Source: Chitinimonas_A lacunae (GTDB taxonomy: Bacteria; Pseudomonadota; Gammaproteobacteria; Burkholderiales; Chitinimonadaceae). From it: a DNA stretch of 64,000 nt. Location of the stretch: NCBI RefSeq assembly GCF_042650885.1, contig NZ_JBHSBU010000001.1, positions 1,736,001 through 1,800,000 of the forward strand, given 5' to 3'. The translations under genes were made by a program, and so were the position numbers. Shown here piece by piece: positions 1 through 9,197 of this stretch; within the stretch, counting starts at the first letter, position 1; each line of letters opens with the position of its first letter. The notes under the pieces were generated by a model, which was not told where the DNA came from, made no database searches, and worked only from the letters and a program-made list of their open reading frames with translations.

Positions 1-769
1 CGCTGAGAAAACTGCGGTCGCGCACTTCGCCCAGCAGCTCGTCCAGCCCTTCCATCTGCTGCTGTCTCGACAGCAGATTCAGGTCGTCCTTGGTCAGTGG
101 CGCACTGAGCAACAACATGCCATCGGCGTGCGGGATGCTGCGCGCCACGGTAATGCGCCAGGGCGCACCATCGACATAGGGGTAGCGCAGACTGGCCAGC
201 GGCCAGCGGATTTCCATGCTGTAGCCATCGGACAGGCGCTGCACGGCGGCCTCGATGGGGAAATCGGGGCCGAAATCGTTTTTGTCTTCGTCGGCCCGGT
301 AGAGACCATCGGCCAGACTGCCGGCCACGCCGACCCGGATAAACTGCGCCGCACCACCACGCCCGGTGGGATCGAGCCAGACCGAGATAAAGTCCTGATC
401 ACGGTAGACCTGATCACGCCGGGTCAGCACGCCATGAATCTGTTCGGGCTTATCCCAGGCGCGCACGCCAATGATCAGCGCGTCGCGGTCGGCCAACACC
501 TGCACCGTAGTGCGCAATTCACTCGGGGCGACCTGGTTGTCAGCCGGCTCATACTGATAGAAACCATCATGAGGCGGCACCTGGGCCCAGATCGCCTCAT
601 CAAGATGACCGTCGATACGCGGTGCAGCTTCGGTCGGCGCCAGCAGCTTGACCCGGAGCCGGGCAGCTTCGCCAGGCAGTGCTTCAGCCGCCAGCACCGC
701 CGGACCCAGCAGGCCAATGAGCGGTGACGCCAGTGCGCTAACAAAAGCCTTACGTTTATTGCTATTCAA
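1..769 (-). CDS. Secreted DUF5916/CBM9-like protein (3' end outside window)
   Basis: The reading frame is open from a TTG codon at 769 to the left edge, so only about 256 N-terminal residues are present. TTG is chosen because GAGGAAA lies 7 nt upstream (777-783) and no in-frame ATG precedes it. Residues 2-30 form a signal peptide: a KRK basic stretch, then a hydrophobic core ending near AVLAAEA. A beta-sandwich-like domain follows, with APRIDGHLDEAIWAQ, DQDFISVWLDP and SDGYSMEIRWPLASLRYP. This pattern is typical of the family 9 carbohydrate-binding-like domain at the start of DUF5916 proteins, whose C-terminal half is usually an outer-membrane beta-barrel. The barrel would lie outside the window. 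Substrate and function are not known. Confidence 0.72.
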   Translation of the reverse strand, partial: MNSNKRKAFVSALASPLIGLLGPAVLAAEALPGEAARLRVKLLAPTEAAPRIDGHLDEAIWAQVPPHDGFYQYEPADNQVAPSELRTTVQVLADRDALIIGVRAWDKPEQIHGVLTRRDQVYRDQDFISVWLDPTGRGGAAQFIRVGVAGSLADGLYRADEDKNDFGPDFPIEAAVQRLSDGYSMEIRWPLASLRYPYVDGAPWRITVARSIPHADGMLLLSAPLTKDDLNLLSRQQQMEGLDELLGEVRDRSFLS

Positions 770-783
770 TGAAGGATTTCCTC

Positions 784-1572
784 GATAAGTCGTCCCGACT
801 CCGGGACTTATTCTCAAATGACTTACGCCATGCCTTATAAGAGGCCCGACGTAAGAATTCCGAAAGATTTCAAAGAAAACTACCGTGCAATTTACGCACA
901 AACTGTGTCCATTTTTCTGCAACCAATAAAGCCAATGCAGTTCCATGGATGGCAAAGCACCGGATTCTACTCACACTCTTCCGAAAAACATAAGCCCATG
1001 ATTAACAACTCACAGTTGCATCCAAGCAGGCATAAACCATTCCAGACCAAATAAACCCGAAACAAAACATCAACTTGAATTCAAAAACCCTGACCCCACC
1101 TCCCAACCCGTCCCTTGAAATACCCAACCTCGCCTTCTGCCCTGCCATAAAGCCACTGATCTGGGCGCTTCTCCATCTTTGTTGACCATGAATATCACTG
1201 TGTATTGACCGATACGGAAGTGAACTCGATGAATCGTTTTTCTTTTATTTATCTCCGCTTTGGAGTCGGCAATTCGACGACAGATAAGGAGACAGAGAGA
1301 AGTCGGAGGAGGAGGCGAACAGGAACTGGATGGCAGTTTTATGACAAATGCTGTACAGAGCATTAGCTCGTATACAAAATAAAGGAAATTTTCATGAAAT
1401 CCCCTGGCTGAGACGGCCTGGCCTTGCGGCTGCCTGTGAAGGTGGGAGGAGGAATTGAACAGCCCGATGCATCAGATCGATTGTCAGAGATATTGGACAG
1501 AAATTTGTATTTATATATATTTACAGGGCCACTTCTGGCAGTTGTTTTTCTTTATTTTTTCATTTTGCCCGC
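784..1572. other. Long intergenic stretch, no supported gene
   Basis: This block is AT-richer than its surroundings and lies between the divergently placed 5' end of the DUF5916-like gene and the 3' end of maiA. Short open frames exist on both strands (for example 818-1054 plus and 1070-1363 minus), but none has a convincing ribosome-binding site, codon bias or recognisable protein motif. A small GTCCCG/CGGGAC inverted repeat sits at about 792-806 in the leader of the DUF5916-like gene. I see nothing else to annotate. Confidence 0.5.
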
Positions 1573-1610
1573 AAAAAAAGCCAGGGCCGCCTTGGATCAG
1601 GCGGCCCTGG
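1573..1610 (-). terminator. Rho-independent terminator of maiA
   Basis: A perfect 11-bp stem (1581-1591 with 1600-1610, CCAGGGCCGCC/GGCGGCCCTGG) with an 8-nt loop is followed on the minus strand by seven T (1573-1579). It lies 28 nt after the maiA stop. Confidence 0.9.
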
Positions 1611-1638
1611 CCGGTCGAACCGATTGTTGGCGTCCGCC

Positions 1639-2286
1639 CTACTCGGCGTCGGCCTGCTTGCTCGGATGCGTTTCGGAGAAGGCATGCAGCGTGTTGAGAT
1701 GGGCATCGATCCGGCATAGCGTCGGGAAGGCTTGCAGATCGAGCTGCAAGCGGCGGGCATTGAACATCTGCGGCACCAGGCAGATGTCGGCCAGCGTCAC
1801 CGCGTCGCCATGGCAGAACAGATTGGCGCCGTTGTTGGCCAGGCGCGTTTCGAGTGCCTCGAAACCCAGACGTATCCAGTGGCGATACCAATCGTCCACC
1901 TGCTGCTGGTCGTGGCCCAGCGTGTTCTTCAGGTATTGGATCACCCGTAAGTTATTGATCGGATGAATATCACAGGCAATCGACAATGCACTGGCCCGCA
2001 CCTGGGCCCGCTCGATCGCATTGCCGGGCAGCAGCGGCGGATAGGGATAACGCTCTTCCAGATATTCGCAGATCGCCAGCGACTGGGTCAGTACCGCACC
2101 GTCATCGACCAGTGCCGGCACCAGCCCTTGCGGATTGAGCGCCCGGAAAACCTCGCTGTGCTGTTGACCGCCATCGCGCAGCAGGTGGATGGATACGGTC
2201 TCGTAGTCCAAGCCTTTCCATGCCAGAGCAATGCGGACTCGCCAGGCAGCGGACGAGCGAAAGTAATTGTAGAGCTTGCGGGACAT
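1639..2286 (-). CDS. maiA: Maleylacetoacetate isomerase
   Basis: A 215-residue zeta-class glutathione transferase-like protein that would convert maleylacetoacetate to fumarylacetoacetate, the step between homogentisate dioxygenase and fumarylacetoacetase in tyrosine degradation. The N-terminal thioredoxin-like domain has YFRSSAAWRVRIAL, with the glutathione-site SSxxWRVR motif, and NPQGLVPAL with the cis-proline. The C-terminal helical domain has DIHPINNLRV and VTLADICLVPQ. The usual cysteine of SSCSWRVR is alanine here. The ATG at 2286 is preferred over an upstream start because AGGAG lies 8 nt before it. The gene stands alone, about 18.7 kb from fahA, hmgA, hpd and phhA, which supply the rest of the pathway. 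Confidence 0.93.
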   Translation of the reverse strand: MSRKLYNYFRSSAAWRVRIALAWKGLDYETVSIHLLRDGGQQHSEVFRALNPQGLVPALVDDGAVLTQSLAICEYLEERYPYPPLLPGNAIERAQVRASALSIACDIHPINNLRVIQYLKNTLGHDQQQVDDWYRHWIRLGFEALETRLANNGANLFCHGDAVTLADICLVPQMFNARRLQLDLQAFPTLCRIDAHLNTLHAFSETHPSKQADAE

Positions 2287-2586
2287 CGAAAATCTCCTAG
2301 ACAGGGCAATCCAGCCCATTGTAATGACAGGCTCAACAGGCTGAAATCCAGACCTGGAGCCGTTTTCGACACGGCCGTACCAATTCTTACGTCAGACTTA
2401 AGTTCAACAATTTAAAACTGCGGCATATTCACAACAAAAAATAATATACGGTTGGCATTGAATATGGGGCCCTCATAAGCTGTGCCGGTCACTTACATGA
2501 CGGGTGGAGCACGCCACCCGTTGCCGACAACGTGCCGGCACGGTACCGGTACGCCAACCATCACGTGCAAGAGGAGTTGTAACCCC

Positions 2587-3738
2587 ATGATCAAACGTCC
2601 GTTGTTCGCCCTGACCCTGTTGGCGCTGGGCGCCACACAGGCCCTGGCCGCCACCCCCGCCGTCGAGAAGACGCCCCATATCGAGCAACTGCAGTTCGTC
2701 GATCAAGCCAAGCGCAAGCTGGCCGTCGATGTGGCCCAGATGCTCAATGATCCGTCGTTCTCCCATCTGCTGAGCGAAAAGCTGCAAGGTCAGCGTGAAG
2801 TGATGATCAACCCGCTGATGAGTGAATACCGTCAGCGCGATCCGATGAACATCGCCAAGGCCGAAGCCGCCGACACGCTGCAAGCCATGGATCTGGCCAC
2901 ACGCCAGCACAAGGGCATCACCGCCTACAGCAAGGGTCTGCTCCAGGTTCGTATGGTGGCCCCGCAGGGCATGTCCACCGAGAACGTCGATACCAGCAAC
3001 ATGCTGGTGGCGTTCGAACCGGCCGGTGACGACAAGCACTGGAAGGAAGTGGAAGCCTATGACCGCTTCGGCAATGTCCACAAACTCGACGCCAAGGTGC
3101 AGCCGTCGATGCCGGTGCTGGTCGCCGACATCAATGGCAGCGAAGACCTGCGCGCCGGCGTGGCCATGATGAACGAAGCCTTCAAGAGCCGTGGCTGGGG
3201 TGGCCTGAACGTGCGTCCGCGCGCTGGCTACGTTGAAACCACCAAGCTCGAGAAGATCCGTCTGGCAACCGACGAAGAACCGTGGATCTCGGGCAAGGCC
3301 GAAGTCTACGCGCTGGTGTCGGGCATCAACCCGTCCGAGGAAAAGCCGACCATCGCCGTGGTCGATATGCCTTACCTCGACTATGCCAACACCGACTACG
3401 CCCCGAACCAACTGGTGCTGTTCTGGAGCAACTACCGCTACGCCGCAGCCAACCTGCAACTGTTCGAGCACGACGATAACACCAACTACCAAGACCTGGT
3501 GGTGGCCATCGTCTCGGGCGTCGAGAAGATTCTGCTGGCCTTCAAGCCGGAATTCGCCGCCATCGCCACCGTCGCCGGTGCCATCCTGCAAGCCATGCCG
3601 GCCCACTGGTTCAGCAATGACGACGACTACATCGACAGCTTCTACACGCTGGAAAAAGGCAAGACCTACACCGACTACAAGGGTGTGGGCGGCAATGCGA
3701 TGATGACGCTGAAGCCGTACCGTCTGCGCGAGCAGTAA
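2587..3738 (+). CDS. Secreted protein of unknown function, DUF3103-like
   Basis: A 383-residue protein with a clear signal peptide (MIKRPLFALTLLALG, cleavage near ALA-ATP). The start is fixed by AGAGGAG about 10 nt upstream of the ATG. The mature part has no catalytic motif I can name. It contains EVYALVSGIN, VVDMPYLDYANTDYAPNQLVLFW, NLQLFEHDDNTNYQDL and a C-terminal alanine/glycine-rich segment. The length, signal peptide and the PYLDYxN...NQLVLFW...FEHDxNTNYQ block resemble the DUF3103 proteins of gamma- and betaproteobacteria; this is recalled similarity only. It is a single gene with its own terminator, divergent from maiA across a 300-nt AT-rich promoter region. Confidence 0.72.
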   Translation: MIKRPLFALTLLALGATQALAATPAVEKTPHIEQLQFVDQAKRKLAVDVAQMLNDPSFSHLLSEKLQGQREVMINPLMSEYRQRDPMNIAKAEAADTLQAMDLATRQHKGITAYSKGLLQVRMVAPQGMSTENVDTSNMLVAFEPAGDDKHWKEVEAYDRFGNVHKLDAKVQPSMPVLVADINGSEDLRAGVAMMNEAFKSRGWGGLNVRPRAGYVETTKLEKIRLATDEEPWISGKAEVYALVSGINPSEEKPTIAVVDMPYLDYANTDYAPNQLVLFWSNYRYAAANLQLFEHDDNTNYQDLVVAIVSGVEKILLAFKPEFAAIATVAGAILQAMPAHWFSNDDDYIDSFYTLEKGKTYTDYKGVGGNAMMTLKPYRLREQ

Positions 3739-3888
3739 GCCCGTAGCTGCCGGGAGTGGCGGCTTACCGAGCCGCCCGGGTGCGGCCCCGGCCACAAGCC
3801 AGGGCGCGCCAATATGCAACTCCCCCGAGATTTCCCGACACAACTCCCGGACTATTTCTCGGCAGCGACACCCGGCCCGCGCCTAAGC

Positions 3889-3920
3889 AATGCCCCGGTT
3901 CTTCCGGGGCATTCTCTTTT
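3889..3920 (+). terminator. Rho-independent terminator after the DUF3103-like gene
   Basis: The stem AATGCCCCGG (3889-3898) pairs with CCGGGGCATT (3904-3913) around a 5-nt loop and is followed by CTCTTTT. It lies about 150 nt downstream of the stop codon at 3738. Confidence 0.85.
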
Positions 3921-4310
3921 CCGCTACCGCCTCCATCCCCGAAGTCTCCCGACCGTCTTCAATAAGGACAGCACCACAGCCCGCAAAACCGCAGGCTGCG
4001 CCAAAGTCCGCCCGGTCCACCCTGAGCCAGGCGGGGAGACAATAGATATAAGCTGCGAGAGCGGCTCTGCTTCATCCTCGGTATCCGAATCAAAGGCTCT
4101 TCAGGGGGCCAACGCACCCGTGTGGCGGACGCACTGTGTCCTTGGATCGATCCATGAGGAGTCAAACAATGGTCCGAGACCTCACGTTCCCACCGCGCCT
4201 TTTGACGAGGATTTTTGCCTTTTTAAATTATTTATCTCTATGTTACTCACTGGATCTTGAAGATATTTTTCCTGATTTTTTCCAAATAAACGCCGACCAA
4301 GCCGCCAGCC
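3921..4310. other. Intergenic stretch, no supported gene
   Basis: This 390-nt stretch lies between the convergent DUF3103-like gene and the phosphoketolase gene and turns AT-rich after about 4200. I see no open frame with a ribosome-binding site and no clear terminator hairpin for the minus-strand operon that ends at 4311. Confidence 0.5.
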
Positions 4311-6803
4311 TCAACGCAGTTCAGCCGGATCACCCAAACCCAGCACGGCATCCCGTTCTTCCGGCGTCAGCCATTCATCGAGTCCGCAATGAAGCAGACC
4401 GGCAGCCGCGGCCAGCACATGGGCCCAGGTGGCCTGATTGGCGTACAGCATTCCGGCCGCATCGAGCGTGCCGCCACGGTTGCGAAAACCCAGCACCCGG
4501 GTGTGCTGCGGACCGGTATCGATGGTGCGTAAGGTGCCGATCAAGGGTTCAGGCCGGGTATGGGTCAGAATCACCCGCTGAATCAAACGGGTGGGAAAGC
4601 AGCGTGCGACGGCATCGGGATCGGCCAAGATCGTGGCCTCGATTGCATCGCGTGCCAGCCGCAGCCGTCCCGGTTCGTACAGGTAGACCAGACTATGTGC
4701 CACTTCATGCTCGGCAAGCCGGCGCGAAGCGCGCAGCATTTCGGTCAATTGATAGGCACCGACTGCCACCAACAACAGCCGCTCATCGTCGGCGCCGCTG
4801 CCATGGAGGCGGACAAAGCCATCGCGCACCATGGCCTCGGCCTGGTCCCGGCTCAGACGGGTCGGCACCGTGCGCTTGGGCGCCACCACGCACCAGATCT
4901 GGCCACGGCTGCGATAACAGGCGTCGAGCGTGGCCACGGCGCCGTTCCAGTCAGGCGGAAAGACCACTCGGGCCCGGTCGTTCATTTCGCCGATCCAGGC
5001 TTCGGCCAGCGTGGTGTCCTGATGGGACAGCTCGTTCTTGCCGTTCTCCCAGGCGTGCGAAGACAGCAACAGCGGGAGGGACAGCCAGCCGGGCGGCCGA
5101 CCGGCCTCGCTCTGGTGGCGGGCAAACAGCACCTCCTGCCGCAGTGCTCCCAGCATCTTGACGGCGAACGCCTCGTAGCTGACCGCGAGATTGAGTCCGC
5201 CCTTATTAGCCAGCACCGCGCTGATCACCGCTTCCTCATTGAGCGCGGTAATCACCCCACCCGTGATCGACTCGGGCGCACCGGCTTCAGGATGGGTGGC
5301 GCGATGCTGGAAGCGCTCCAGCGTCTGCGCCATGCCATTGCTGCGCAACTCATCGGGGTTGCCGACCCGCACGCGCAGTTGCGGGTTGGCAGCGGCAATC
5401 GCGCAGAACGCCGCATCGCAGGCCGCCATCGGCGACAGCGTGCCGGGCGCCTCGCGCCAGGGCAGCTCGGTGCGGCGCAGGTCGGGCTGACGCCGGGTCA
5501 GCGCATGGTCGCGTTCAAGCGGCCGTTGCTGTGCGTCATGGGTATGCAGACAGGCAAGCGCCGCGTCCAGCTCCGACGGCGACACCCATAAACAGGCCGT
5601 CGCCGCATTGAAGCGCTCACGCGCCGTATCATCGGAAGCCGGGTTGGCCCCCAGCGGCAGATTGTGGGCCAGATTGCTGCCAGCACCGGGAAAGCCGAAG
5701 CCCTTGGGCGCATGGGCAATGGCATAGGGCAGCCGCACCGGATAGCTGGCCTTGCCCGCCGCCACCGCAGCGGCCTCGGCCTCAAGATGACGTTCCATCT
5801 CCAGAATGGCCCAGGCAAACGCGGCCGGGTCGGTGCCGTCGATTTCGACCGGATCGAAGCCGTTGAGCTGTAGATGCTCGATAAACCACGCCACCCCACC
5901 ATCCTGCTCGACCCCGCTGCGCTGCTCGATACGGCGGCCGTTCAGGATCATCACCGGCAGCGCCGCACCGCAATCCTCGGCCCGCCACCAGCGCGGCGCC
6001 CAGTCGCTGCCGCGCTGTTCCTCGAAGGCGCCGTCGCTCAGAAAGGCCACCAGCGTCTCGCCGGGCAAGGGCATATGGACGTATTGCAGCTCGGCAAACC
6101 CCAGATAGCCGCCTTCGATCAGACCACCCGCCGTATGAGCATTGACATGGCTGCCAAGCGGCGCCGCCGGCTGGCCGTTGGCGTCGATGGCGTAGCGGTA
6201 GAAATCCTGGCAAAGCCGGCTCAGCCCCGCCTCATCGGTGCCATAGCGCTGAGCCTGCTCGGGATGGAGATTGCCCAGCAGGACATTGACCGCATCGATT
6301 GCCGCCACGCAATGGCCCTGCCCCATCAACCAGCTCCGGGTATGACCGCTCAAGGCATTGGCCAGCAGATAGCCGACATAGGCCGGCACCATATTGAGCG
6401 AGCCACCGGTATGGCCTTCGGGGGAAGGCTTGAAATCCTCTTCGGTCAGCGGCGCCCCATCGAGCCTTACCCGTCGCGCATAGGTCATATGCGCCACCAG
6501 CCACATCGCCGCGCTGCATAAGCGGTCGGCCGCACGCAGCAAGGCCAGCGCCTTTGCTTCTTCGAGATGTTTGAGCAGCCCGCGCACCCGATCCTGGGTC
6601 ACCGAGGCATGGGCGATCACCCCATAACCGGCCGCCCACTCGGCAAACGCCGGGTCGTCCGGCAAAGGTGCCGCCACCTGCGGCATAAAGGCACTGCTGC
6701 GGCCGATACGCAGCTTTTGATAAGGGAAACCGAGCCGGCCATCGCGCTGATGCGACAGCGCGTCGGGACCATCGGGCTGCAACAGATCGTGGAGCTTGCT
6801 CAT
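4311..6803 (-). CDS. Divergent phosphoketolase-family enzyme
   Basis: An 830-residue thiamine-diphosphate enzyme of the phosphoketolase (XFP) family, which normally splits xylulose 5-phosphate or fructose 6-phosphate with phosphate to give acetyl phosphate. Visible family blocks are GSHVNAHTAGGLIEGGYLGFA, a ThDP-binding-like SDGAFEEQ...ILNG segment, the long ALNEEAVISAV pyrimidine-binding region, and a C-terminal LGFRNRGGTLD. The usual GDG of the ThDP motif reads SDG, and overall similarity to classic XFP is modest, so substrate specificity is uncertain. The start at 6803 has GGAGA upstream and overlaps the PRPP-synthetase stop as ATGA, so the two are translationally coupled. It is the last gene of a four-gene operon beginning at 10564. 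Confidence 0.8.
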   Translation of the reverse strand: MSKLHDLLQPDGPDALSHQRDGRLGFPYQKLRIGRSSAFMPQVAAPLPDDPAFAEWAAGYGVIAHASVTQDRVRGLLKHLEEAKALALLRAADRLCSAAMWLVAHMTYARRVRLDGAPLTEEDFKPSPEGHTGGSLNMVPAYVGYLLANALSGHTRSWLMGQGHCVAAIDAVNVLLGNLHPEQAQRYGTDEAGLSRLCQDFYRYAIDANGQPAAPLGSHVNAHTAGGLIEGGYLGFAELQYVHMPLPGETLVAFLSDGAFEEQRGSDWAPRWWRAEDCGAALPVMILNGRRIEQRSGVEQDGGVAWFIEHLQLNGFDPVEIDGTDPAAFAWAILEMERHLEAEAAAVAAGKASYPVRLPYAIAHAPKGFGFPGAGSNLAHNLPLGANPASDDTARERFNAATACLWVSPSELDAALACLHTHDAQQRPLERDHALTRRQPDLRRTELPWREAPGTLSPMAACDAAFCAIAAANPQLRVRVGNPDELRSNGMAQTLERFQHRATHPEAGAPESITGGVITALNEEAVISAVLANKGGLNLAVSYEAFAVKMLGALRQEVLFARHQSEAGRPPGWLSLPLLLSSHAWENGKNELSHQDTTLAEAWIGEMNDRARVVFPPDWNGAVATLDACYRSRGQIWCVVAPKRTVPTRLSRDQAEAMVRDGFVRLHGSGADDERLLLVAVGAYQLTEMLRASRRLAEHEVAHSLVYLYEPGRLRLARDAIEATILADPDAVARCFPTRLIQRVILTHTRPEPLIGTLRTIDTGPQHTRVLGFRNRGGTLDAAGMLYANQATWAHVLAAAAGLLHCGLDEWLTPEERDAVLGLGDPAELR

Positions 6804-7699
6804 CGGGATTCTCCAATCAGGCCGCGCAACGCCTCGGCCAGCAGCGGGACCAGATCGATCCGGTTGGTAGGATGAGGAATGCTGTTGCTGCTGACCACCT
6901 GCGCCGCCCCGCTCGCTTCGAGTGTGGCCAGCGCGTCGCCGGCGAGGATGGGATGGACCGCCACGCAAACGGGTGCCACCAGGCCGGCTTGCTTCAGCCG
7001 CGCAACGGCCGCGGCCATGGTCCGGCCGGTCGATAAGATATCGTCGAGCAGTACCGGCGTATGGTCACGCCAGGTGGCAACGTCAGGCAGCGATACGCTG
7101 ACGTTGCGGTCGCCCTGCCGCACCTTGCTCAACACGATATACGGTGCGCCCAGCCGGGCGGCCACAGCGGCTGTCCAGGGTTCGCTTTCGCTGTCGGGAC
7201 CGACCAGCAGGGGCCGCGTGACCTCGTGCCGCAGCCAGTCGGCCAGTGCCGGCGCAGCGGTGAGCGCGACGGCCTCGCAGCGATAAATCTCATCAAGATG
7301 CCGGTAGCGATGGAGATGTGGCTCGACCGTCAGCAGAAAATCAAAACTATCCGACAAGATCCTGGCATAAGTCCGCGAACTGATCGCTTCGCCCGGGGCA
7401 AAGCGGCAGTCCTGACGCAGATAAGCCAGATAAGGCGCAATCAGCCCGACGCGGCACGCCCCCAGCTCACGTGCCGCGTCGGCAGCGAACAACAGCGGCA
7501 GCGTCTTGCGCGCCGGGTCGTCGAGGCTGCCCAGCAAGACCACGCAGCGGCCGCTCAGGTTTGCAGGCACCGTCACCCGTACTTCGCCATCGGGAAACCA
7601 GTGCAGTTGCAGCGACGCCCATTCATAACCGCAGGCCGTCGCCAGTGCTTGAGCCAGGGCCTCCTGGCCTGGGAAAACCAACAGCAGCGCATCAGTCAT
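6800..7699 (-). CDS. Ribose-phosphate pyrophosphokinase (PRPP synthetase) homologue
   Basis: A 299-residue protein of the PRPP-synthetase family, which transfers pyrophosphate from ATP to ribose 5-phosphate. WFPDGEVRV matches the family's F-x-DGE segment, DCRFAPGEAISSRTYARIL the catalytic flexible-loop region, and LLDDILSTGRTM is the PRPP-binding loop DDxxxTGxT. The ATG at 7699 overlaps the phosphorylase gene by 8 nt and was preferred to an upstream TTG because downstream spacing fits better. The protein is shorter and more divergent than housekeeping PrsA (about 315 residues), and its operon with an AMP-phosphorylase homologue suggests a specialised role in nucleotide or pentose-phosphate salvage. 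That role is inferred. Confidence 0.85.
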   Translation of the reverse strand: MTDALLLVFPGQEALAQALATACGYEWASLQLHWFPDGEVRVTVPANLSGRCVVLLGSLDDPARKTLPLLFAADAARELGACRVGLIAPYLAYLRQDCRFAPGEAISSRTYARILSDSFDFLLTVEPHLHRYRHLDEIYRCEAVALTAAPALADWLRHEVTRPLLVGPDSESEPWTAAVAARLGAPYIVLSKVRQGDRNVSVSLPDVATWRDHTPVLLDDILSTGRTMAAAVARLKQAGLVAPVCVAVHPILAGDALATLEASGAAQVVSSNSIPHPTNRIDLVPLLAEALRGLIGESR

Positions 7700-9197
7700 G
7701 GTGAATTCCAATCACGCCCGTCTGCTCCGCCGCATAGCGTGCGGCGTAACGCAGCTCGCCCGGGGCTTCGGCATGCAGGGTAAACAAGGGCTGGCCGGCT
7801 TCGACCCGCTGCCCCAGCTTGATATGCAGATCGACCCCGGCTGCCTTGGCTTCCGGGGCACCGGCCAGTTTGGCAATGCGGGCAAGGACCCGATTGTCGA
7901 TCTGGGTCACCCGCCCGGCCTGAGCGGCCGTGACCACTTCGGTCAGCGGTGCACAGGGCACACTGCGCAAACCGCCCTGGGCCTCGCAGATTGCTTCGAA
8001 CTGACGCCAGGCCAGCCCCTGCTCCAGCAATTCGGCCGCCCGACTCATGCCTTCGCCGGGAGCAGCCGCGTCGCCCATTTCGAGCACCCGACCAGCGAGC
8101 CACAAGGCGCGCAGCCGCAGATCGCCCGGGGCCTCCGCGTCGTTACGCAGCACCTGCAACAGATCGCGCGCTTCGAGCGCCGGACCGATGCCGCGACCGA
8201 TGGGCTGGCTTCCGTCGCTCAGTACCGTCTCCACCATCAGTCCCAGCTCGGCCCCGACCCGGCACAGCCGCTTGCTCAATTTGCGCGCAAGCACCGCTGA
8301 GCGTACTTTGGCGCTCGGCCCGACCGGCAGATCGATCAATACCCGGTCCGAGCCGGCAGCGATCTTCTTCGACAGGATCGACGCCACCAGTTGGCCGTCG
8401 CTATCGAGGTCGAGCGAGCGTTCGATTCGGATCAGCAGATCGTCGGCCGGGCTGAGCTGCATGCCGCCGCCCCATACCACGCAGCCGCCGGTACGCTCGA
8501 CCACCCGGCGGATGGCGCTCAGATCGAGATCGACCGGCGCCAGCACTTCCATGGTGTCGGCAGTTCCGGCAGGCGAAGTAATGGCACGCGAAGACGTCTT
8601 GGGCATCAGCAGGCCCGCCGCGGTGACGATGGCGACCACGATAGGCGTGGTGCGATTGCCGGGCAGGCCACCGACACAGTGTTTATCGACCACCGGATGG
8701 CTCCCCCAGTCGAGCCGGGCGCCAGCCGCCACCATGGCCCGGGTCAGTGAGGCGGTTTCGCGGATATCGAGCCGCTCGCCGGCACAGGCCGCGACAAAGG
8801 CAGCCAGGTGCAGGTCCGACAGCCGGCCATTGACGGTGTCGGCCACGATGGCTTCGAAATGCGGACCGTTGAGCCGGTGGCCGTAGAGTTTTTCCCGGAT
8901 AAAGCTCTCGGCCCGCAGTACCGGCACATGGGAGAAATACAGCTGGTCGCCTGCCACCACCCCGAGTCGCTGCTGGGCGGAAACGCTCAGCGACACTTCA
9001 TCGATGCCCAGCAGATCGCTATGCACGGTATTGAGGGTGGCGATCAGGCTGTGTCCATTGGCCGCGACCACCAGCCGGGTCTGCGCCGCAAACCCCTCGG
9101 CACGGCAGATATGGCAGCCCGCGTTCATATACACGATATGGTCGTGGGCGCTATCGATGCCGAGCGGGCGAAAACGTAAGCCGCTGGGACGATTCAT
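7692..9197 (-). CDS. Thymidine phosphorylase-family protein, AMP-phosphorylase type
   Basis: A 501-residue protein of the long thymidine/AMP phosphorylase family (archaeal DeoA-like, about 500 residues, against about 440 for E. coli DeoA). Signature parts are VVDKHCVGGLPGNRTTPIVVAIVTAAGL (phosphate and nucleoside binding), MPKTSSRAITSPAGTADTME and VWGGGMQLSPADD. The N-terminal extension of about 85 residues and the C-terminal barrel-sandwich HIKLGQRVEAGQPLFTLHAE also match that subfamily. These enzymes release the base from a nucleotide with phosphate, giving ribose 1,5-bisphosphate from AMP. The ATG at 9197 overlaps the MBL gene stop as ATGA. Assignment to AMP rather than thymidine rests on length and on neighbours. 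Confidence 0.87.
   Translation of the reverse strand: MNRPSGLRFRPLGIDSAHDHIVYMNAGCHICRAEGFAAQTRLVVAANGHSLIATLNTVHSDLLGIDEVSLSVSAQQRLGVVAGDQLYFSHVPVLRAESFIREKLYGHRLNGPHFEAIVADTVNGRLSDLHLAAFVAACAGERLDIRETASLTRAMVAAGARLDWGSHPVVDKHCVGGLPGNRTTPIVVAIVTAAGLLMPKTSSRAITSPAGTADTMEVLAPVDLDLSAIRRVVERTGGCVVWGGGMQLSPADDLLIRIERSLDLDSDGQLVASILSKKIAAGSDRVLIDLPVGPSAKVRSAVLARKLSKRLCRVGAELGLMVETVLSDGSQPIGRGIGPALEARDLLQVLRNDAEAPGDLRLRALWLAGRVLEMGDAAAPGEGMSRAAELLEQGLAWRQFEAICEAQGGLRSVPCAPLTEVVTAAQAGRVTQIDNRVLARIAKLAGAPEAKAAGVDLHIKLGQRVEAGQPLFTLHAEAPGELRYAARYAAEQTGVIGIHHD

Noticed and set aside
818..1054. 78-codon plus-strand frame in the 784-1572 gap
   Set aside because: No ribosome-binding site, no codon bias, no motif.
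2473..3843. A 456-codon minus-strand frame opposite the DUF3103-like gene
   Set aside because: The plus-strand gene has a ribosome-binding site, signal peptide and terminator; the minus frame is low-complexity Gly/Val/His sequence.
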